Source: Lonicera japonica (taxonomy: Eukaryota; Streptophyta; Magnoliopsida; Dipsacales; Caprifoliaceae). From it: a stretch of DNA of 64,000 nt. The stretch lies in contig JAKCWG010000816.1 in the NCBI GenBank assembly GCA_021464415.1, positions 186,001 through 250,000 on the forward strand, given 5' to 3'. This document shows positions 23,363-33,983 of the stretch, piece by piece. The position numbers and the translations under genes were made by a program. The notes beneath the pieces were generated by a model, which did no database searches, was not told the DNA's origin, and was given only the letters and a program-made list of their open reading frames with translations. Numbering within the stretch: position 1 is the first letter of the stretch; each line of letters starts with the position of its first letter.

Positions 23363-24444
23363 GGCTAAATGACCAAAAATAGCAATGAACTTTACCCCGA
23401 CTTTCACTTAGGTCATTGAATTTTTTTCCGTAGCAATCATAGCAACAAACTTTGCTCCATTTATCGGTTAGGTCCAATCGTTAAGATTTATTAACGGAAT
23501 GCTGATGCGGCTGCTGAGTTGGCATGAAATTAATGACGTGGCTTATTTTTTTCATAAAATAATGATGTGGCATATGATGACTAGGATTTTTCCGGCCACT
23601 AACATTTTCTTCGACCACTACATTTTTGCAACTTCATTTCCGGCCACCTCCATTCTATCTCCTTTTCCGGCCACTACATTTTTGCAACTCCATTTCCCTC
23701 CACTCCGTTTTTTCCAGCCACTCCATCTTCTTCTTTTTCAATTTTTATATTTTTTTAAAGAAGTATTAAATCTCTCCCAAACTTCTCTGAGCTTTTGCAA
23801 GAGCAAGTGGGCCCTTGTCCACTATAAATAATCCCCAGTTAAATCTAATCGTGTCAGAGGAGCCTTTAACCAAAGGAGGTTATTAGAGATGATGGCAAGT
23901 AAAGATGGGGAGTTGACTTTTCAACAATGGCTTCCCAGTAAATGTTTGAGTAAAAGAAGAATAAAAGTTCGGGCTTCGTTAGAGAGAAACTAATTGAAAA
24001 AAAAGAAGAAGAAAAAGATGGAGTGGCCGGAAATGGAGATAGAATGGAGGTGGCCAAAAATGGAGTTGTAAAAATGTAGTGGCAGGAAAAAATGGAGTGG
24101 CCAGAAATAGAGATAGAATGGAGGTGGCCGGAAATGAAGTTGCAAAAATGTAGTGGTCGGAAAAAATGGAGGTGGCCGGAGATAGACAATGACCGGAGAA
24201 AATGTTGGTGGCCGGATAAATCCTAGTCATCATATGCCACGTCATTATTTTATGAAAAAAATAAGCCACTTTATTAATTTCATGCCAACTCAGCAGCCAC
24301 ATCAGTATTCTGCTAGTAAATCTTAACGATTGGACTTAAGCGATAAACGGAGCAGAGTTTGTTGCTATGATTGCTATGAAAAAAAGTTCAATGACCTAAG
24401 TGAAAGTCGGGATAAAGTTCGTTGCTATTTTTGGTCATTTAGCC
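23363..24444. mobile_element. MULE-type foldback MITE with perfect 9-bp TSD
   Basis: The element starts GGCTAAATGACC and ends GGTCATTTAGCC. The two arms of about 320-340 bp are inverted copies with scattered mismatches. AATTATTAA occurs immediately on both sides (23354-23362 and 24445-24453), the 9-bp duplication characteristic of Mutator-like transposition. Inside each arm is a short minisatellite built on CCGGCCACT-CATTTT. The unique core, about 23730-23980, shows no coding motif. Total length is 1082 bp, non-autonomous. Confidence 0.9.
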
Positions 24445-24606
24445 AATTATTAATTACTACCTCGTCGTCAAAAATTGATAGTCTCATTTTTTGAAGAGCA
24501 CGCATGATTTGCATTGTAGGAGCCCACTACCTAACAACTCAAGATTTTTGGGGCAGATAGTTCCTAACACCACTTTGACTTTTATATCTTTTAGGGAAAC
24601 ATTAAA

Positions 24607-24887
24607 AGTCCATTTGATAACAACATGGAAAAGGAAAATAAAAAATAGTTGATTTTTGTGAGACATTGAAAAGAAATAAGTTGAAATTTGTGGTGAGATG
24701 TATTCTTATTTTGTGACCTTTTCCATTGAAAAATTTTCTTTGGTGGTTTACAAAAGCAATGAAGGATGGAGGATATCTACTCATAAAAATGAGCATGAGA
24801 TGCTTCACACGTGTCAACTTATTTTCCAACTTTTCAAAACGATCAACAGATTTTATTTTTCTTTTCTATATTGTTATCAAATAGACC
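24607..24887. mobile_element. Tourist-like MITE
   Basis: The ends are inverted repeats (AGTCCATTTGATAACAACATGG and the complement ending TTGTTATCAAATAGACC). The interior resembles the MITEs at 8258, 10816 and 29013, including GGTGAGATG. It is about 281 bp and non-coding. The flanking duplication is weak. Confidence 0.7.
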
Positions 24888-25593
24888 ATAATATTAACTT
24901 AATCAACTATCAAGAATACAACATAGATTCTATTATGAGAGATTTTGTACATTAATTATAACTCAAATAAAAGAAACGGAATTATTAATTTGATATGTTA
25001 AAACAAAATGGAAATATCAATTTAATAGCTAGCGAGTATAATATTACTCTGGTACGTAAAAATATTTGGAACTACAGTTCCCAGGTCATGACCAGACATG
25101 TACCGTGAAAAAAAGAAAGAAAAATAAAAGCTGATAAAAAGATTGAGCATACATACACACATGCTGAGCCACCATAAATCTTGGTGTCTATTGTCTTGTA
25201 ATACCCGGTTCATTTATTCCACCGGGGTTGCCTTCATTCGATTGCTTATTTCACCATGAATGGTGAAATCATAGTTTATGGAGTTTTGTAGTGCTCTAGC
25301 ACCTTGCACCAGTAGTATTAGTCTAGTTACACTCGTACGAATGATTGTTTGGTGATTCGGGCGGTCCGAATCGATTTTGGGTTGCATATGGTGAGTTTTG
25401 GTCTTTTCGTGCTTAATGGTTTTTGGCCAACTTTAGGATACCATAACTTCTTCATTCGATGTCCGAATGAGTCCCCATCAGTGCCAAAATCTCCGTATTG
25501 TTCCCCTCTACAACTTCCGTGTTTGGCCCGGAATGAGATTCCAGCATTTCGAGGGTCCGAGAAGCCAAAAATCAGTTGGATTTAGTGCAGTGG

Positions 25594-25702
25594 TTCCAAG
25601 ATCGATTTTGGGAAGGCCAAGATCGATCTTGGGCTATCCTGGGAGGAAAATTTTTGGCAGAGAGCTCCCAAGATCGATCTTGAACCCCTAAGATCGATCT
25701 TG
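25594..25702. repeat. Palindrome cluster (AAGATCGATCTT) in the U3 of the solo gypsy LTR
   Basis: Copies of AAGATCGATCTTG lie at about 25598 (imperfect), 25619, 25670 and 25689, with spacing of 20-50 bp, 400-510 bp from the start of the LTR. Perfect copies are 12-bp palindromes. Confidence 0.8.
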
Positions 25703-26499
25703 GTGTCCTGTGTGTCGAATTTTAACCCCTTTTAACCCCATTTTCTCACCATTTTTAACCCCAACACACCCAATTCGACCACCACATCCCCACAACACCT
25801 CAAGAGTGTTCTAGAAAGAGGAAGTGAGAGATTCATGAGGGTTTTGATGAATTATTCATCATAAACCAAGATTCAAGCCCTAAATCCACACCCTCATCAC
25901 TATTCATCATCTCCTACCTTCTTCTTCTTCCATGGCTACATGAGGCAAGGCTAGGGCTTCGGGATTGTGGCTTCATCACTTCAATTAGCAGTTCAATTGC
26001 GTGGAATATCAACAATAGAGGTGGGGACAATATTACTAAAACTAATTTCTTAAAGGTTTATTCTTGTGTTATCATCTTCCCCAAAAATTATACAAACCCT
26101 AGGTGGGTTAAGCTTACAATTGGGAAAAGGGTTATAAAACTTTGATTGGCTTACTATTAATGCTTGATATCATTTGATTTTACTATATTTCAAGCATATA
26201 TGTCTCAATTTATTATGTTTTGCCCAAAACCCACCAAGATGGAGATGAAGCTTATAAATTTCTACGTGAACTATACTTGTACTTATCTTGGTGAGATGAT
26301 TGGTGATTTTATAACACTTGTACTTGAAGATGATGGGGAAAATATGTATAAGTTGCTTTGGAACTCAATGATTGTGTTGGCTACTTATGATTTTGGTATA
26401 TATATACATACATGTGTTTTGTTGTTTATGATATTATCTCTTGTGGCACAATTATCTACATAAGTGTATATAGCATGGTTGTAGCCTTGCTTATGATTA

Positions 26500-27110
26500 T
26501 TAGGTTGGAGCCCATATGTGCGGGTGGAGCCGTAGCGGTTGGAGCCGCTTGATTATCTTACGGGTTGGAGCCCGAGTCCCGGTACTAGATGAGGGTTGGA
26601 GCCCTCTTGATATTATAAGGGTTGTAGCCCTTCGGTTGCCTTCGAGATGACTATACCTAATGTAGGATAATTGGTGCCTTATATAGCCAACACATTATAT
26701 TTACGTATTATGTTTAACATATGAATGGGAGGTTTTGGGGTTTGTGCATAGTAGATGCCTATTTGTGGGTTGGAAATGGTAGAAATACCTATATATCACA
26801 TTAGTAACAAGTATCGAGTCCTATTGAGGAGATTTCCTTAAAAACCCACAAACACGGAACCGTACGTAGCGAATTGTGAACTTGGCGCTCCTTGTAGATT
26901 ATCGTTAATACTAGTAATGAGTACGCTACTTAGGTACATTCTAATGGTGTGAGATATATATGTAAATGAAGCTTATTGGCCATAAGATTTGATTATTGAT
27001 ATTATGATGAGGCTAAAGAAATGAATTTCACTGTTCATGCCATGTGAACGACATGTTTAGCCCTTATGTTAATTTCTACACGTGTGATAGATTATGTGGG
27101 CTTGTGATAG

Positions 27111-27142
<32 letters not shown>

Positions 27143-27460
27143 AAATGGATATATTGATGTTGATATGATCACATGTGGTAGAATGATATTAATAATGATG
27201 TTGGGACATCTATGTTATACATGCATGTTCTTGACTGATGTTTGGCCAACTATCTATGTGGACATTGATTGTAAGGTTGTAGCCTTACCAAGGAGGGTTG
27301 TAGCCCTACCTTATGATTGGGTTGTAGCCCATTGAGTGCGGTTGTAGCCGTAGCGGTTGGAGCCGCTATGATTGAGTACCGGTACTCGTTGTAACTGGAG
27401 TGGAGCCACCCAAAGCGGACAAGGGAAAGGGCTACCCAGTACAGTGCGGTTGTAGCCGCC
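26500..27460 (+). repeat. GTTGGAGCC / GTTGTAGCC minisatellite patches in the solo LTR
   Basis: Two patches (about 26500-26640 and 27265-27460) repeat a 9-bp core GTTGGAGCC or GTTGTAGCC, separated by short variable spacers such as CGCTTGATTATC and CTACCTTATGATTG. The core often pairs with GTAGCGG or a matching GCC. About 600 bp of non-repetitive LTR sequence separates the patches. Confidence 0.75.
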
Positions 27461-29266
27461 TGTTATGTTATCATATTAATGTATATTGCCTTCTCGCGGA
27501 TGAGTTTCGTAGTCTGGCATTTATAGCTTCCCTGGCTTGCGGATTAGATCGTGTGGCTCTATCAACGGAATGGTGTTCCGGGAAGTAGTAGCCCTACACT
27601 TAGGTGAAAGATCCTAAGGTAGTTCCATCCTCGAAGGAACGTGCTTGTACGGCTGTTCTTCTTGTTAAGTATTTGGAGTGTTGTCCCCGGGAAAATGTCT
27701 TGCGTGGGTTTATCTCCAAATGAATTACAAGTAAGGACCGAGTCCCTGGGCAGTTCGCTCACTTGGAGGAGACATGATTAGTTTAGAGCTTGGGGTCCTT
27801 CGGGAACCGATGCTCTAAGCCTAGTGACCGCGGGGTGTAAGATGAGGCTTTATACAAGAGATATGACATTATAATCTTTATATGCTTGTTACTTGTATGG
27901 TTGACTGTATCATATCTCTTGTGGTTATTATCCTTATTTATGTGATTACGATGAGATGATTGTATGACAAGCATAACATGGACCAGTTGATTACGGGAAG
28001 CGAACTATCATAGCATGACGAACCATAGGAAGCCAGTGTTTGTGATGAGATGGTTTTATAACAATGGTTCTCTGGTGATACGGGAATTAGTTGAGAGTAT
28101 TCCATGGGACATCGAAGGATGTCTTAGTTAGTCGGACAGATAGCCTTTGGTGAATAAGGATGGGAATCCTAGTGGGGATCGGCATGCACTTGTGTGTAGA
28201 TTGCATTGCTTTGCATTGTTTTATAAACTTTGTAGTAAAGAAAAGTAGTTATTTTCTATACAAAACTTATATAGTTCCCACTGAGCCCGGTTTTGGCTCA
28301 TCCCATTTTCTAAACAGTTTTGCAGGTCAAGCATTGGGGAGTGGCGCGTGATCTACGAGTCTAGAGACCTCTGATGTCCATATGATATCTTTTGGGTCCT
28401 TTATGAAAAGGACCTTGTTGTATAAAATGTTTGATTATGTTATTTTGTAAAAGATCTTTTGTAGAAGCTTTAATACCGGTTTTGATGTGTGAACTTCTTT
28501 GATGTAAACTTGTTAAGTTGATTTTTATATGTGGAGTTGTTTTAACGTGAATTGGTATGTGATTGGTTTTGATTTTTACAGGGCGGTTTATTAACTGAAT
28601 AAACTCCACATGCCAAAATTTTATAAGAAGGAATTTGTTTATAATCAGGTTTTATTCAAGAAAAGTCTTTTAAAAGTTGTGTTTTTATAAATTTAAATCC
28701 GCCGTCGCGCACGGCATCCGTGATTAACCGTGTCCCGGAGGTGGAAATCTCATTACGGGATTCGGGGCGTCACATGTCTTGTGTCAATACTTGTTTTTAT
28801 TTATTTTTTTGGTAAAGGTAAATTTTAGGTGAGAGGAAGCTACCTCGATCTAGGGACAGCGTATTATAACAAAGTTCAATGAGTGCTTAAAGTGTTCTCA
28901 CATATTTCCCATCAACAAGGACTACTAACAAGAAGATTTGAACATAAGGCGAAAAATTTGAAGCCTTATGATTGCTTTTATGTTCCTTGACTATCAAAAT
29001 TCATTTGACATAGGGTTTGTTTGATAACAAGAAGAAAAAAAAAGTAGTTAAATTCTGTGAGAAGTCGGCAAATAAGTTTGGATAGGTGGTGAGAAGTCTT
29101 CTTACTTTGTGGCTTTTTTAATGGAGAAAATTTTCTTTGGTTGTTGCGGAAGAAATTTTTTTAGCAAAAAATAATAAAGGTTGGAGGATATCTAAAATGA
29201 GCATGAGCTAGATGGAGTGCCTCTCATCACATCCCTCAAATTATTTTCTAAGTTTTACACAAATTA

Positions 29267-29648
29267 TGTGACGCCCTGAGTGATGAGTACTCCCTTGTGT
29301 GGAGGAATGGTAGCTCGAGCGATGAGTACTCCCTTGTGTGGAGGAATGGTATCTCAAAGGGGGCATCCCACACCGGAAGTTGGGGATCCTTGAAAATCCA
29401 TATAAGTAAGAAATTGTCGCTAATTAAGTACAAGGCCTTTTGGGTAGCTCACTGGCTTCGGATCTCATAAGAACTCCGAAGTTAAACGTGCTTGGAGTAG
29501 AGCAATCCCAGGATGGGTGACCCCCTGGGAAGCTGTTCGTGAGCTCCCAGAAACAAAGCCATGAGGGTAGATGTCCTAGGGCTGAGGCCTGTCGAGGACG
29601 CTACCCAGAGCGGACAATATCGTACTGAGGTGGGATCAGGTCGTTACA
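29267..29648 (+). mobile_element. Cassandra-type TRIM solo LTR with embedded 5S-like sequence
   Basis: It begins TGTGACGCCCTG and ends GGTCGTTACA. The AATTA flanks (29262-29266 and 29649-29653) form a perfect 5-bp TSD. At 29458-29545 it contains a stretch closely resembling plant 5S rRNA, including GAACTCCGAAGTTAA, CGTGCTTGG, AGGATGGGTGACC and CCTGGGAAG. That is the defining mark of Cassandra TRIM LTRs, whose 5S-type internal promoter can attract RNA polymerase III. Near the left end a segment of about 38 bp, GATGAGTACTCCC...GGAATGGTA, is tandemly duplicated. Confidence 0.88.
29458..29545 (+). repeat. 5S rRNA-like segment inside the Cassandra LTR
   Basis: It matches the A-box to C-box region of plant 5S rRNA with several substitutions, for example AACGTGCTTGGAGTAGAGCAATCCCAGG in place of the usual core (key part CGTGCTTGG). 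It is part of a retrotransposon LTR and not a member of a 5S rDNA array. Confidence 0.85.
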
Positions 29649-30080
29649 AATTAAGTGTTTTTCTTATCATTTCTCGTATTGTTATCAAACGGAGCCATAA
29701 TGTACAAATTTATTACAATAATTTCATGACCTGAAATAATGTAATACATGTAGTGAGAACTTGGATTAATTCAAAGTTCTGCACTCAACAATTAGTAATC
29801 AACATTAAGCAATCAAAGGTTAAAAACACAAATGCACCAATCTTCAAACGAAGTCTAAATTAATGCTTTTAATAGAAAATCCCATCATTCAGCCATTAAT
29901 TAAATGTCCAAATTGATACTGAGGTTGAGAAGAGAATGATAGGAAAAACAAAATGAGATTAAGGAAATATTGAATGTAACTGTGACAGCACGTCAGCCAA
30001 GCTTACATCTTAAAACAAACTAATTAAAATTACCCACTTGCTGAATGAGCTTTTATTTTTGCTGATGACAACTTTAATGG

Positions 30081-30364
30081 AGTTTTACTACCGTAAGTCT
30101 TTCCCTCGCTTTTAACTTTTTAATTAAGACAAACCGGGTTCACGCATTGATGCGCCTTAGCCACAAAATGCCTCCACGTTCATAGAGAATGCGGACTGTA
30201 TATTAGGTGTAAGCCTTTTAGTCTGGATATATCCTTTTTTGTTGAAGTGTACGCTTTTAACGCGTAGACATTTGAGGCTTACAGTTTTGAGTAAAAAGTT
30301 ACACATTGCACATTATGCTAAAATAATGTTGTTTTGGTAATAATTAGAAAAAGGAAAGAGGAAC
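30081..30364 (+). repeat. Direct repeat R1 (284 bp)
   Basis: It is almost identical to 31546-31829, with the same length, no indel seen, and one difference noted near 30189 (GCGGAC here, GTGGAC in R2). It starts AGTTTTACTACCG and ends AAGAGGAAC. The near identity points to a recent event. Confidence 0.9.
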
Positions 30365-31545
30365 CGGATGGATCGAATCCTTCTGTTGTTGTCGTCCTTA
30401 GCGTAGAAATTACGACGCCTCTACGGTATGCACACACGAACGGGATGAGATCCTTGCTTGGTGTACTAGCGCCTTCTAGGGTTCTCTCTCTGGCCTCTCT
30501 GAGTTTGCTTGACGGCCAAGATGAATAAAGGTTCCCTTTTATAAAAGAACCCTAGTGAGAACCCTAAGCAACAAACGAACTAGGCCCAAGTCCAACTTGG
30601 GCCGTTTTAATTCGTTTTGATCCAACTCGTTTTGGTGTGCGACCCTGTAGGTTTTACACTCTTTGGCAGTATAAATAAAAGCCCATTTTATTATACGAAT
30701 AGTAAGCGGTCTCTAGTAAAACATTACTATTATCCAAAGGGTATAAAGGTCAAAAACGACACAACCTTAAATTGATATTCCAAATATTAACTCCTTTTGT
30801 CAATCGATATCACGATTGAACACAAGACTAGGCAAGTGTCATTCTTGTATAGTTCAATCTTTATTTCTTGATCTCTAAGTATAATTAATCTAAAACAAAT
30901 GACATCTCATTTGTGCATGGCCATGCGAATATTAATTACACTTATCAAGGGGCCCAAAGATATCTCTCTCAATATACGAGAGTGACAAATCCCATCTTGA
31001 TCAACCACATACCTCTACATAGTTCATAGTATGCTCGGTCATCATCTTTATAATTACTTAATCAAGAGCAACGTTTGATAATGCCTGACATGCTAATCCC
31101 TATGTTGGTAACCATGGCGATCTCAGGTCTAAGGATAATACGATATCACAAATGGGGAACATCACTGATGACATTATGTAACACTCCTCGCAGTGTCCCC
31201 AAAGCGGGTCAGTCCAATACCTTGTTCCCTAACAAGTATCAGTATGTTCAGCTTGATATTTCCATATCCATGACTTGTGGAACATAATCATCAGCTGACC
31301 CATACTCTAATCATTATATCAATGTGATCCTAGGTTATTGACATATGATTAGGGACATCTAAATAATATTATTATAACATTACTAGCATCCCACAATCAA
31401 GTCACGTACTTGATGAACTAGTATTAATATATATTATTTACAAGAGAATATAAAGTATAATAAATAAACTTTATAAATAACAATAAGCATAAAATATTCA
31501 AGTACAAATCATAATCTATGAATAGTCCTAGGACATATCTCTTTC
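30365..31545 (-). mobile_element. Insert of 1181 bp between R1 and R2, copia-LTR-like
   Basis: Read on the minus strand it begins GAAAGAGATATGTCCTAGGA, a style typical of some copia LTR starts (TG supplied by the first base of R2). It carries no protein-coding motif. Its other end, CGGATGGATCGAATCC, does not form a matching CA terminus, so the LTR identity is tentative. No short TSD is seen, because the two flanks are the 284-bp repeats themselves. Confidence 0.5.
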
Positions 31546-31829
31546 AGTTTTACTACCGTAAGTCTTTCCCTCGCTTTTAACTTTTTAATTAAGACAAACC
31601 GGGTTCACGCATTGATGCGCCTTAGCCACAAAATGCCTCCACGTTCATAGAGAATGTGGACTGTATATTAGGTGTAAGCCTTTTAGTCTGGATATATCCT
31701 TTTTTGTTGAAGTGTACGCTTTTAACGCGTAGACATTTGAGGCTTACAGTTTTGAGTAAAAAGTTACACATTGCACATTATGCTAAAATAATGTTGTTTT
31801 GGTAATAATTAGAAAAAGGAAAGAGGAAC
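31546..31829 (+). repeat. Direct repeat R2 (284 bp)
   Basis: This is the second copy of R1, followed by GTAAAAG where R1 is followed by CGGATGG. Confidence 0.9.
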
Positions 31830-33983
31830 GTAAAAGAAAACCATAACTCCTCCCAGCCAAATGTTGATCGGTAAAAAGAGAGGGGGAAAACTTCATTGCT
31901 AGCTTGGTGCACTAAAACGAGTGGATCTCTTGCCCTCTTCTTCATTCTTAGATATATATATGAGAGAGATGGAAGATGAAGATGGAGAGGCGGCAATGGA
32001 TGCGAGAAAGTTGAGGGTTAAGAAAAGAGTATGAATTTAATTTTAGGAGGTGAAATGACATAATAACGTATCAATTTTTTAAGAAATTAATAAATTACAA
32101 TAGACCCCCGAAATTATTTTTGTTTAACACTGTGGATGACAAAAATTTTGAATCTTCCCACAAGGTATGTTCTAAGGAAAATCAATGGAACATTATATTG
32201 ACTCTAAGGCAATCAACTATGAAAGTGATGACTGAGACAGGGATTACTGCTTCTTAGGTAGGTTCTTCCGGTAAAAAATTGTTATTCTAGCAGTACTTCC
32301 TTCTTTGTGTGTGTTAGACTGTATATTGATTCTAAAGCAATCAATAAATAGAATGTTTATAACCTATCAGCTCTCTCTCTAAAGTTAATTCCCTAGAATC
32401 CAGTAAAATGACTAAGATATATATATGTAATTTTATTTTTTTAAATATAAAAATGATTTACACAAAATGCATAAGTTGCATTGACACTTACGTCTCACTG
32501 TTGAACAAACGAACCCCAAACTTATGAATTGGCTTTTAAAAACATTGATTAAAATATATACAGAAGTGACATGTGTTGACTATGCATGGGAAGTAAATTA
32601 TATTCAAAAAACAAGGTAGCGTGAGGCTTTTAATACTGAGACGTTTTGAATTAAGGGCAAAACAAAACCTTCACCCTCAAGGACAAACATTTTTTAAAAA
32701 TTAAGGTTAACTTTAAAAAAAATTAAAAAATTAGGAGGGCTAGCTTTAGATGCTATTGAAAAACTAAATAAATATATAAGACTCTGTGTATTGTTATGTT
32801 TGACCTTCCCAAGATATGTGAACCTGGATATTTTGCGACAGTATTTATTTAATTATTTATCTTTATCCTAGGATAAATATGGTAATTTCTGTTATATGTA
32901 TTGTATTGTAAACTCTGGACATCTTTTTTATAAATATGGTAATTCTCACATTTTATCAAATCCTTGCGAGTTCTATTTAAGTTGGCATATATTTTGCCAC
33001 TTTTTAACGTATTAAATTCTTCAAATGCTATCAACCCAGCAATAATAATATTTTAATGAAAACGAAATAATAGAAGTCTATCATACAATCCAATGAAAAC
33101 ATTAATTGCAATTTGAAATCAAAATAACAATCTATGACGAATTTTTTTGAAAATATGACAAGATTTCTTCATTCTTAATCTTGTTGAAAATGTCTCATTC
33201 AATTTACGTTCCCAAACAATCATTAGACTTAACTAAAAATGGAGATAACTTTGTCAAAACTGGGGTTAAAATTCATACGATATTTAATCAAAGATCAAAC
33301 AACTAACAATAAGTAAAATATAACATCAGAGATCAAATAAATAATAATAGAAAACATCAAACCAAATACCAGTACGATAATCAAAGAAGAAATAGTGTAT
33401 AAAACAAACAAAAACTTCACAACAAACAAAACTATTAATAAACTACCGGATAACTAAAATGACATATAACCCAAAAATTTTATATATATAATGCACGTAC
33501 AATGGTCATTTCTTTTTTTATTTTTTTAATTTTTTTTAAAAAGGAAACATAAAAATAAATTAAAACAAACAAAAACGGGGCCAATTGTCCGCACTGAACA
33601 TGGATGTTCCATTTTGCTAATAGATTAAAAACATTGCAATCTCCGTACCCAAGTCCCTACTTCACTTCAATAATGCAGATTGAGCCAACCCAAATTGCCA
33701 AATACAGCCCATCTCATCACCAGGCACATATTTATCATCATCGGTGTTGGACTCTGTCGTTGGAATCTTCCGATTCGCCCTTCCCGGCCATGTCTCTACA
33801 CCGGATGGACCTCCTCTGATGAACACTCCTCCTTGTGTAGTTGCATCCGGCTCATCGCGTACTATGTAAAGAAGGGGAAGAACATAAAATTTAGTAATAT
33901 TTGACCATTGATGCAAAATGGGTTTCCTTTTGGGGACTAATATTGCCTAACAAGTTGCAGCAAAAAGAAAAAAAAGAAAGAAG
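31830..33983. other. Gene-free AT-rich stretch 3' of the NLR LRR exon
   Basis: No transposon ends or coding families were recognised. A minus-strand frame at 33662-33916 follows a possible acceptor (CATAG at about 33864) and could be a short terminal exon of the NLR gene. The phase-compatible reading ends after a few codons, so it is not called. Confidence 0.45.

Larger units (their letters stand above)
25197..28774 (+). mobile_element. Solo LTR of a Tekay/Del-like gypsy element, 3578 bp
   Basis: It begins TGTAATACCCGG and ends GGGGCGTCACA. It is flanked by perfect TGTCT duplications (25192-25196 and 28775-28779), so it is a complete LTR left by recombination. Start and end match in style the LTR at 58941-61093, which begins TGTAACACCC on its own strand and ends GGGGCGTCCCA. 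It holds a palindrome cluster at about 25594-25702, two patches of GTTGGAGCC/GTTGTAGCC minisatellite and an (AT)n run near 27111-27138. No protein-coding frame is credible inside it. Confidence 0.92.
29013..29696. mobile_element. Tourist-like MITE split by a Cassandra solo LTR
   Basis: The left end is GGGTTTGTTTGATAACAAG and the right end is TTGTTATCAAACGGAGCC, inverted repeats of the same family as the MITE at 10816. ATA flanks both sides (29010-29012 and 29697-29699). The 382-bp solo LTR at 29267-29648 lies inside, so the MITE is the older of the two. Confidence 0.8.

Noticed and set aside
23499..24302. Frames reading through both arms of the foldback MITE
   Set aside because: The two frames are near-identical translations of inverted arms, a consequence of the TIR and its minisatellite.
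29458..29545. 5S rRNA gene
   Set aside because: It is embedded in a TG...CA element with its own TSD and has Cassandra-type flanks. It is a retrotransposon promoter region.
30365..31545. Calling the insert a definite copia solo LTR
   Set aside because: Only one end looks like an LTR terminus. The other end has no clear CA dinucleotide in the expected place, and there is no 5-bp TSD, so it is kept as tentative.
33662..33916. Possible terminal exon of the NLR gene on the minus strand
   Set aside because: A CATAG acceptor exists near 33864, but the frame fixed by the donor after 34030 meets a stop after about three codons. No motif supports it.
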